Source: Nematostella vectensis (lineage: Eukaryota; Cnidaria; Anthozoa; Actiniaria; Edwardsiidae). From it: DNA of 64,000 nt. The position numbers were made by a program, and so were the translations under genes. The stretch spans positions 3,706,001-3,770,000 of the forward strand of contig NC_064034.1 in assembly GCF_932526225.1 (NCBI RefSeq), given 5' to 3'. Below, piece after piece: positions 48,169 to 57,146 of the stretch (position 1 is its first letter; each line of letters begins with the position of its first letter). Under the pieces are notes generated by a model that did not search any database, was not told where the DNA came from, and saw only the letters and a program-made list of their open reading frames with translations.

Positions 48169-48718
48169 GGGGAGCTTTCTGTTGTTCGTTATAGCGATGC
48201 AACAATTGATTATCAATATGGGGTCAAAAAGAAGGTAATCTATTTTTAACATTTATGTTTAATGCAAAATCCCTAGACTAAACTACCGTAAATTAAAACC
48301 AGAAGACTACTCGATTGGATATGTAATAGAAGTAGAATATTAGACTATAAATCTCATTTCATAATTATTATAAATACGCAAGTCATCCTCCGTAGCATGT
48401 AACAGTAATACACTAAAAAACGACGTTTAGAGGAAACTTACTTTCATTCTTCAGGTTGACCAGTGATTGGAGCCTGTGGTCCGAATCTGCGACACAATCT
48501 GCAGCAAGGTCCTCCAGAAGATACACAATTACAACAGGATTTGCGAAAAGGACCAGCCTCGCCCATGTTGTTTCTCAGCCCCTGACAGCCCCACTAACAA
48601 TGGATGGTTGAGAAACCTTAATACGCTATTAAGCACAAACGTGCTTAATAGCGTATTTTTAAAAAGAAATGACAGAAGAATTACTTCTCAAGTACTCCAT
48701 GACGCAAACTTATTTTGA
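48169..48718 (+). pseudogene. Two exon-like segments captured in the foldback element
   Basis: A first segment, 48171 to 48234, lies between a TTTACAG acceptor and a GTAATC donor. A second begins after TTCTTCAG at about 48456. Joined in one frame, the first gives a hydrophobic run (SFLLFVIAMQQLIIN) and the second TSDWSLWSE, followed after a frameshift by CDTICSKVLQKIHNYNRIC. W-x-x-W-S-x-C-x-x-x-C...R-x-C is the thrombospondin type 1 repeat pattern, although the spacing to the third Cys is three residues too long. It is probably a captured, decayed host gene fragment with its intron retained. TSP1 identity is tentative. Confidence 0.35.
48620..48657. other. Perfect 17-bp hairpin
   Basis: AATACGCTATTAAGCAC, a 4-nt AAAC loop, then GTGCTTAATAGCGTATT. 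A perfect inverted repeat in the centre of the foldback element, followed by a T-run. Confidence 0.9.
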
Positions 48719-48859
48719 AACACCAGTATGAAGAGGATACCAAACCCCCTAATCATGTTGGCAGCAACACTGTACTATGTCCGCTATATCTACTAATGTT
48801 AAAAATTGTGCAAATACAATAGAAAGAAAGCTATAGCAAAGACAAATAATACAATATTC

Positions 48860-49010
48860 ATAAAAATTGGGGGGGCTCAATACAAAAACATTTGGAAAAT
48901 ATTTGGGGACACAGCCACGCCCCTCCTGATTATTTCCTTATAATTTTTGAAAATATTTGGGGGGTCACTTGCCCCAAGTGCCCCACCCCTTGCTACGGCC
49001 CTGTGTATTA
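48860..49010 (-). mobile_element. Relic ending CAGGGCCGTAGC, inside the foldback element
   Basis: Read on the minus strand it starts CAGGGCCGTAGCAAGGGGTG and continues through CCCCAAATATTTTC motifs. The related end at 39451 shows this is a dispersed family. Only one terminus is seen. It lies next to the inner border of the right arm. Confidence 0.45.
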
Positions 49011-49043
49011 GAGAAAATCACTTACAAATACTACAAAGTGAGC

Positions 49044-51533
49044 ATTGAACTGTACTGTCGAGTTGCCTGCTATATGTTTTTAATAAAGTAAATCACTTGC
49101 AAATGCCAAAAAGTGAACATTCAACAATGAAGAATACAATATTCCCAGTGCATAACGAGTTACCTGTTGTACTGTCGAGTTGCCTGCTATATGTTTTTAT
49201 CTGAGAAAATCACTTACAAATGCCTAAAAAGTGAAGCTTAAACAACGGAGAATACGACATTCCCAGTGCATAACGAGTTACCTGCTGTACTGTCGAGTTG
49301 ACTGCTATATGTTTTTATTAAAGTAAATCACGTATAAGTACCAAAAAGTGAACATTTAACAACGACGAATACGATATTCCCAGTGCATAACGGGTTATCT
49401 GCTGTACTGTCGAGTTGCCTGCTATATGTTTTTATTAAAGTAAATCACGTATAAATACCAAAAAGTGAACATTTAACAACGACGAATACGATATTCCCAG
49501 TGCATAACGAGTTACCTGCTGTACTGTCGAGTTGCCTGCTATATGTTTTTATTAAAGTAAATAACGTACAAATTCCAAAAAGTGAAGCTTGAATGACGAC
49601 GAATACGATATTCCCAGCGCATAACGAGTTACCTGCTGTACTGTCGAGTTGCCTGCTATATGTTTTTATTAAAGTAAATAACGTATAAATTCCAAAAAAG
49701 TGAAGCTTTTTAACAACGACGAATACGATATTCCCAGCGCATAATGAGTTACCTGCTGTACTGTCGAGTTGCCTGCTATATGTTTTTATAAGAGTAAATC
49801 ACGTATAAATACCAAAAAGTGAACATTTAACAACGACGAATACGATATTCCCAGTGCATAACGAGTTACCTGCTGTACTGTCGAGTTGACTGCTATATGT
49901 TTTTATTAAAGTAAATCACGTATAAGTACCAAAAAGTGAACATTTAACAACGACGAATACGATATTCACATTATATAACGAGTTAGCTGCTGTACTATTG
50001 AGTTGCCTGCTATATGTTTTTAATAAATATAAACACGTACAAATGCCAAAAAGTGAAGCTGTAACAACAACGAATACAATATTCCCAGTGTATAACGAGT
50101 TACCTGCTGTACTGTCGAGTTGCCTGTTATATGTTTTTGTTCGAGTAAATTACGTACAAATGCCAAAAAGTGAACATTTAAATCTGGTATTCGTACCGAG
50201 GCGGCTGTTTGGGGTTATAAAATGTATGGTAATAGACGTTAGTGTGTGTGTTAAAGTGTGCAATTATGTCTATTATATATGGTGTATTGCATTGGGGATG
50301 TTATTTAAGAGTTGTGGCTATAAATGAAAGGTAGAAAACGGGCTTGGAGTGAGATGTTAGGGCAGAACAGTGTATTTGACATTGGAACGAGGGTGATAAT
50401 TACCTGTTGATAATTTCCTGTGAGTGTAATGTGAGCTTGTGAAAAATCAAGTCAATAACAAGACCGGTGAGGAATAATATCTGAAAGTGTGCAGAAAGGG
50501 GACAAATCAATGATGGCAAATAGAAGATAGATAGTGGTTATATAAGTATTGGACAGTTGGCTCCTTGAGTATGGGTTTTTATATTGTGTCGTGTAGAGAG
50601 AGAGTTTGTTAGGATTCGCGCTCTAGGTTATTGACTGATAATCGATGAGCTTAAGCGATGGCCCGTATCGAGCGAAAATAATACGCGTAGATACGGCAGA
50701 GAAACGGTAGGAATTACAGTGCAGGTTAAGATGTGTAAATCACGTGCAAGTGCCAAAAGTGAACATTTAACAACGACGAATGCGATATTTCCAGTATATG
50801 TTTCTATTCGAGTTAATCACTTACAAATGCCAAAAAAGTGAAGCTTTAATAACGACGAATACGATATTCCCAGTGCATCACGAGTTACCTGCTGTACTGT
50901 CAAGTTGCCTGCTATATGTTTTTATAAAAGTAAATCACGAAAACATTCTAAAAGAGTGAGGCTCTAATAACGACATACATAATTTGTCGTATTTCGAAAG
51001 TTTCGCACTGTTATTTCAGTCAGAACTCTAGATATCGACTTTTTCCCCACGGTCACGTGATTGATGACGTCATATTTTAAAAGTTCATGATTGTAAAATC
51101 CCATGTGCTATTTGTCATATTTCGAAAGTTTCGTAATGTTTTTCTCAATAGGAACTCGAGAAAATGTTTTTTTTCCACGGTCACGTGATTGATGACGTCA
51201 TGAGAATAACTAATACGGCGTTGTCTTCGTTATTACATTTGTACACTTAGGTTAAAGTTTGATGACTATCGGTGAAAATGGGACGTAGATATTGCGACAA
51301 TTGTGATGTAACGACTTGCCTGCTGGAACGTTCAACGTCACACAGTCACGTGATTAATAATATTTGATATCATACATGCATGAATATGTTTGTTGTACTT
51401 TTTGTACAATTGTGTCAAAATTTCGTGACAATCGGCCAAATACCTGCCGAGATATTACACAAATCATCACATTTGAGTTGCCTGCTAACTTCACCGAGTT
51501 GCCTGCTGAGTTGCCTGCCAGCTTTACTATGGT
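49044..51533 (-). repeat. Right arm of the foldback element
   Basis: Reverse-complement copy of the left arm. The inner array of about ten 117-bp units lies at 49044-50170 and the outer unique part at 50171-51533. It keeps the two TGACGTCA sites (51065-51072 and 51193-51200). A 38-bp insertion near 50617-50655 distinguishes it from the left arm. Confidence 0.9.
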
Positions 51534-51542
51534 AATTAAATC

Positions 51543-52453
51543 ACTATTTGTGGAAAAATGAGTGTCCTTTAGCATTTCATCCAGGTTTTTGGGGTCATGC
51601 ATCATTCAAATTATATGAAAGCTATATAGATATCTAAAGGACCCATCTTTTAGCGAGATAAGCGGCAATGGCACCATGTTGGGTCAAGTTTTGCAAAGTA
51701 AATGGCTTCAAAATTGCCTGGCATTTCAATTATCAATAAGAGCTAACTTTAAAATGCAAACAAGATATACATTTGATATTTGTATATGTATATACACATT
51801 TTGAGCCAGCTACGAAGAGGAAAAACACTTTATTCCAGTCAAGACTCCGCATGTTGCCAAAATTGTTTTCCCTCAAGCAAACTTACGCGAACTCGCTACA
51901 TATTTGGTGATACTTTTCGCGCCAATTCGAGCTTTAGCCGTGAGGTGACTGGGCAAGTGGGTGTTTTGCAGACTGGTATATTCAAAGGGCTGTAAGAAAT
52001 CGGGGATTGGGGAAAAAATTTTTTGGGTAATAGCGATTCTTCTAGCATAGAAGATGCACTTTTCCGATTGCGAGTTAGCCAAGAGCTGGAAAAAGTTGCA
52101 TGTATATCTAGGAGAAAGAAAGCTAAACAAGTCCAGAAATAAAACTATTTGATAAGCTTCTTGTGCAAAACAAGAAATGGGAGAATAATGTGTTGTTTTT
52201 TTTCGATAAAACCAAAAATAAGTTATTAGCTGGCATATTTATCGTGGGATTTACGCTCATAAACTCCGCATAACAAGACCCACACATTGAACAAAAAATG
52301 GATAATATGTTCAAGCTGTAATTTTATAAAGGGCATTTCAAAATCGTTTCCGTCTTTTTTTTTTCATTTTGCGGAAGTTTGCCATCCATTTTCCAGCTTT
52401 GATTTATTTTCCCATTTTGATTGAATGTATAGTTCTTTTTCTTCCTCTTTCCG
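51543..52453. other. No gene seen
   Basis: Flank of the foldback element. Short frames at 51780-52130 on both strands have no domains. Confidence 0.4.
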
Positions 52454-52461
52454 CCTTTTCC

Positions 52462-52549
52462 TAACCTGAGTATCAGGCGGAATTCTAATTTTTCCGAAGA
52501 AAATGAGCCGGCGCGATAGAAACATAGGAGGACCTGATACACAGGTTAG
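52462..52549. mobile_element. 88-bp MITE with perfect 8-bp target duplication
   Basis: TAACCTGAGTATCAGG and CCTGATACACAGGTTAG form the ends (14 of 15 paired bases match), flanked on each side by CCTTTTCC (52454-52461 and 52550-52557). An 8-bp duplication suggests hAT-type mobilisation. Confidence 0.75.
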
Positions 52550-52557
52550 CCTTTTCC

Positions 52558-53522
52558 CTTCCCTTATTACTACACAGAATATATATGAATAAGCAATGTA
52601 CTGATTCTATCAATAATCAACTGCCTTACAATAACAAAAACTAAAATCTTGGTGGATCAATGGTAATTTACAATGAACATATCAGCCGCTTCCTTCAATA
52701 CGAGAAAAAGGGAAAATAAGAATTTTGAAACCGGATGCACGCAGGCTAACCGGCTACCGACATGGTAACACAAAACCCAGGAGTTTGCTACCATATTGGA
52801 TACTAGAGGTAATTTCAAACGAACTTGGAGCTCTAAAGGGCATTTTCAGCGTCAAAAATTCACTGTCAATTCCAAGTTATATATTTCATCCAGGGGAAAC
52901 AACTTTCGCGTTACCCGGAAAACTTTAATTTGAATCATTCTATTGAATTTACCCACGTGAGATAAGATCTAATAAATACAGACATATTCCTTGTGAAATA
53001 AAGCATTGTCTCCCAAAATAAGTTGGCTTTGATGGAGCGGGAACTGCGCATGCTCGAATAACTCGGCTAAATGAACACGACTTCCTGCGATAATCTCGAG
53101 ACCAATAGAGATGTTGAACGGATGTGGAATAAAAAACAAACCTCTTTGAAATCCATTCGATTCATGTTTTAAAAAATTGCACTGGAGTGGCAAACGGCCG
53201 CAACCTAGGTTTTCCATATAATCGAATCGAACGCTTTTTGAATGGCTCGTTGAAATCATTTGCCAGCAACATTACGTTTTAGGCCAAAAGGCATGCACCC
53301 GCACTATTGGCCAGGCAGGTGTGTTCAAGTGCGTTCTATCATGAGGTCCTATCATGAGTGCTGACATGCCGCTGTCAAGTTGATTGGCGACTTCCGAACG
53401 CTGGCTGGCGGTTGAGCTTGGCCTCAAATTTCTGGTTTTGCAGAACAAAAAACAAAACAAAAAATAGATGGTAGACCCGACTCAGACAAACAAAAAGGTA
53501 AGAACTTTGTTGTGTTTCTCTA
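52558..53522. other. No gene seen
   Basis: Short frames on both strands without domains. No repeats that I recognise. Confidence 0.4.
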
Positions 53523-53838
53523 GTGTTTTTTTTTTTGCGTAGCGTGATTTTCAGACGCGTAGAAATGACTTCGCTGAAAATTAGATTATCTTTTTCCACT
53601 CCACCTGCACAGCCCCTGCTTCTAAAGTAAATATCATTCATATTCTAGTGAGTTTGCAGACATTTACTCAGTTAGTGTTTTACTAGTTGTTTTTCCCAAG
53701 TGCATTTTACGTAGAGTGATTCTCAGACGCCTAGGAAAGCGCCAACTCAAAATAAGATTACATTTCCAACCCACCTGCGTTCGCCGCCCCTGCCCCTATT
53801 AGTAAAGAGCGTTCATATTCTAGCGTGTTTGCAGGTAT
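53523..53838. repeat. Diverged direct duplication, spacing about 177 bp
   Basis: GATTTTCAGACGC.TAG.AA, CACCTGC..(AG/CG)CCCCTGC and TTCATATTCTAG.G.GTTTGC each occur twice, at 53545-53660 and 53719-53836. Confidence 0.75.
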
Positions 53839-55320
53839 TAACATCATATGTGTCGAACTTCTATCATTTGCAATTCGCTTCTATCATTGATTCGCGATGT
53901 TTGGCAATCGAACACAATATGGGCGGGTAGTAGGACTCTCCATAATTTTTTTTCTAATTCGATCCCCACCCCTCTCCCCCCTCGGGACAAAACAGCACAT
54001 TCGTTTATTAGTTAAATTAAATTCTGTAAATACATAAAAGGACACACACACAAAGGGGTAAGATCGGGTCATTGTGTAAAGTTGGAACAATTATGAGAAA
54101 CACCTAAAACATTCATCCAGTTTTATTTGTGACCTTCTACCAGATAAATACAATATTTCGGTTTCAAAGTCTCAAATCAAGCGGATGGAAATGAATTGAA
54201 GGGAACAGCAACACTTCCAATATAAGGGTTTGCAAAAAAGTCGGGGAAAAGTCTGTCACAGAAAAACAACTACTATTCGTGGCTAGTACCTAGAAGTATT
54301 TTTTAAACTGTGTTCATAGTGCTACCCCTACTACTTTACAAAACGCCCCAATCGCGACAGGACAGTCATATTAAACATGTTTTAACTATTGCAAGGATAA
54401 CATGACGATACAAACATGACAAAATCAAAATCGAATAGAGTGATAAAATAGTCTCCAAGGCATGTCTTAATGGCTGTTACTAGATCGTTTTTTAAATCCC
54501 TTCAATAAAATCGCTTTGCATAACAGTCTTGACAGAGACACCGCGGGCGGTCGTCTGTTGAGATTTAGAAATCTTGAAATTTAGGGGCGACATTCAGAGA
54601 CTCAGATTTAGGAAAAAGTATCGTGTCTCAGTATTACTCAGGTCTACGTGACACTGGAGCTATTACACCATGCAGTTCCTACAGTATTCGGATGGTATAT
54701 CTGGAACCAAAGCTGTATTATACCAATCCTCTAGGGGTAAAAAATGTGGAATCTGCAATTACTGAGCTGAAGCAGACGAGATACTAGAATTTTGGCTGCA
54801 AAACTAGTATGATCACCTAAGAAATACCATGACGTATCTAAATTAGCCAAAAAAAATACAAAAATAGAAAAATCATGAAAATTGACACATAATACCTCTG
54901 GGAGACCTGATTAGCCCCCTAAGCCAGAAACACAAATTCAAGCCTACCAGGTAGCTAAGCGCGTGAGGTGATTTCCTTATCAAATTTCTAGAATGAGCCC
55001 CTTTTTAATCGTAGGGCTTGTGGGCTTATCAATAGTAAGCCGCGTTTAAAAAGTCTTGATCAATAAGTGTCTTGTTCAATTTTAAAGTTTCATTTTATTG
55101 AATCAAAGGGTATTGTGAACCGACTCGTGAATGCAAATTTGTTTTTCTAGTTATTTTCATGTGTGCAAAAAAATCATATACAGTATGGATTTTGAACAAA
55201 GGATGAACACATCCAAGATGCTGGTAGTACATAACAATGTCCTTTCTTTTCGATGTGATGAAACACCAAGAACAGTTTGATTATTTATTATTATCATAAA
55301 AAGTAAAAAAAAAAATATAG
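53839..55320. other. No gene seen
   Basis: AT-rich, no supported coding sequence or repeat. Confidence 0.45.
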
Positions 55321-55323
55321 AGG

Positions 55324-55394
55324 TCCTAAAAAGGGATCGAATCTCTGGTCTCTGACGTCTTAGACAATCGACAGAACCACTATACCACCGAGGA
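55324..55394 (-). tRNA. tRNA-like sequence (pseudogene or SINE head)
   Basis: Minus strand TCCTCGGTGGTATAGTGGTT... to TTCGATCCCTTTTTAGGA. It has a good A box (TGGTATAGTGG) and B box (GATTCGATCCC). The acceptor ends pair as TCCT/AGGA with two further wobble pairs, and a T-run of 11 follows at 55314-55304, a Pol III terminator. The anticodon stem does not fold well, so I call no anticodon; a pseudogene or tRNA-derived SINE is more likely than a working tRNA. Confidence 0.45.
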
Positions 55395-55829
55395 ATTGCC
55401 GAAGTAACCTCTGAGTAAAATTAGTTTTTATCCTAATTGTTATCTCACCGTTCGAACTGCTTTTGCTAGCATGTCAATTTTCGCCCTATTCTCTCCGGAA
55501 AAAGAAGTTAAATACCTGACATAATTAATCAAGCTACAGTCATATGTATTTTAAGCATGTCAACATTCTAGAAATTCGCAAAATCGTTTTTGATCGTTTT
55601 TTGATGAATAAGCGTGTTTGAACGAGTTTTGTTTGATATTTAGCTCAATCTATAAAAAAAGAATTATGGAAAAAACTTATGAAAGTCCCTACTATTTTTC
55701 TTGACCTGCAAACAGAGGCTTTCTTTTATTACCCTGCAAAGAAAGGCCTTGCAAACAGGTGAATCAATAGGCAACAAGCTGACTTGATTTTTCCTGTTTA
55801 TCTCTCCCTAATACCCCTCAAAGAATGCC
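55395..55829. other. No gene seen
   Basis: AT-rich spacer with nothing recognisable. Confidence 0.4.
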
Positions 55830-55967
55830 TGTTACGCCGCAAAAATGCAATAACTAACGCAAAATGTAATTTTCACGCGAAATGTTATAACTTTCAACGC
55901 AAAATTTAAATAATTCGCGTTAAGATTACATTTCGCGTTAATTTTACATTAACAATGTAACAATGTC
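55830..55967. repeat. Imperfect inverted repeat, GTTAC/AATGTAA motifs
   Basis: TGTTACGCCGCAAAAATGCA..AACGCAAAATGTAATTTT.ACGCG is answered by CGCGTTAAGATTACATTTCG and GTTAATTTTACATTAACAAT. Arms are about 48 bp at roughly 70% match, with several TTACATT/AATGTAA boxes. Confidence 0.6.
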
Positions 55968-56840
55968 CAATGTTTGAAAAAAGGAATTAGTTGTGTGTTC
56001 GCTATTCGAATTATTTCAAGCCAATATACTCGACCCTCTCGACTGTCTCAAGCTTTAGAATTTGCCAGATAGACCAGTTGTATCGAAACACATCCCGATT
56101 TACTTTTATAGTCATTTTTTTAGTTCCATGGGAGGAATTCATCTTTAACAAAGCCAGCTTCGATGGCAATGTTTTTACTTTAAACTATCAAATAGCTCCG
56201 GAAAAAAAAATAACGGCTATTCAATCTGGAAAAGAGGGAAATATTGAAAAGCAATTTTTTTCCCATCATGACGAGGAACGAAGCTGAGATCTGATATTTG
56301 AATTCCTTCAATAAAAGTGTAAAGGGCTTTTATTAACGGAAAGGCTGTGTTCACTGACCTTCAGGTACTGAAGATTTTCGATAAAATATTATGTCTATGG
56401 TTACCTCGGCCCACCCCTAGATCTGTGCTTGGGAAGTTTTAGTAAAAATGTCATTTATTTACAAAAAGGGTATACCAACTGTTTTTAGTGACTGGAACTC
56501 TTGTGGTGAATTATAGTATTTTCTCTTTAACTCTACAGAACTCCCCAATATTTTTAGCTTTAGAACAGTATATGGATTCGACCGTGTATATCTTGAATTC
56601 ATCCTCAGGTGGCAGCGTATCTTTTTGGCACGCATAGACCTTTTAAAAGCACCACGGTAAAGCCGAAAAAGGCAAGTATTATTTAACAATATGTGCCCGT
56701 TGCTTGTATCTTTTTTTTTTTAAATCAATGCTCTCCCCGAAGAAAAGAGTTGCTCTCATGCATGCATCGCTCGCCAAGACTATTCGATGATATCCCTTAA
56801 ACCAGCACACCATAAACATAAGTCTCATAATTCTATCTAT
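55968..56840. other. No gene seen
   Basis: Contains the non-descript frames at 55991-56287 (+) and 56459-56689 (-). Neither shows a domain. Confidence 0.4.
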
Positions 56841-56847
56841 TTTCTAC

Positions 56848-57038
56848 CACATCGTTGGACCCCCCTTGACACCAGTACATGGCATCTGGCAAGTGTGGTT
56901 GTCTTATAATGATTCTACAATAAGATATGGGTATTTCCGTTTTTAGAGGCGTCATTGATGACGTCATGCCGAGATACCATATCGTTGCACCCCCTTGACA
57001 CCTACATGAAATCTGCCAAGTCTGATTGTCTGGGCGAC
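56848..57038. repeat. Diverged direct repeat, spacing about 125 bp
   Basis: TACCA.ATCGTTG.ACCCCCTTGACACC followed by ACATG..ATCTG.CAAGT.TG.TTGTCT occurs at about 56848-56912 and 56977-57032. Confidence 0.7.
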
Positions 57039-57039
57039 G

Positions 57040-57146
57040 TGTTCTTACTACATTTAGGTTGACTGTTTATTACATTTATGGGCGACGTGTTCTTACATTT
57101 ACAGTTGTTCTTACATTTATGGGTGTTATTACATTTATGGGTGATA
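57040..57146. repeat. Array of TTACATTTATGGG
   Basis: Four to five copies of (T)TACATTTATGGG(C/T)G or a close variant with short spacers. It is similar in design to the TTACATTAAGCG array at 35700. Confidence 0.7.

Larger units (their letters stand above)
45113..51533. mobile_element. Giant foldback (Mutator-like) element, 6.4 kb
   Basis: Two long inverted arms (45113-about 47575 and about 49044-51533) start ACCATAGTAAAGCTGGCAGG and end with its exact reverse complement. The 9-mer AATTAAATC is duplicated directly outside both ends (45104-45112 and 51534-51542). Outer arm segments are nearly identical over more than 1.2 kb (one 38-bp insertion near 50617-50655 on the right), and inner segments are tandem arrays. 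The centre of about 1.5 kb carries a minisatellite, exon-like segments and a perfect hairpin. A 9-bp duplication and very long terminal repeats fit Mutator-like elements, with Foldback as the alternative. No transposase is encoded, so it is non-autonomous. Confidence 0.9.

Noticed and set aside
44742-51680. Similarity between sequences flanking the foldback element (GCATTTCATC.AGGTTTT)
   Set aside because: Only scattered short matches; not enough to claim a larger duplication.
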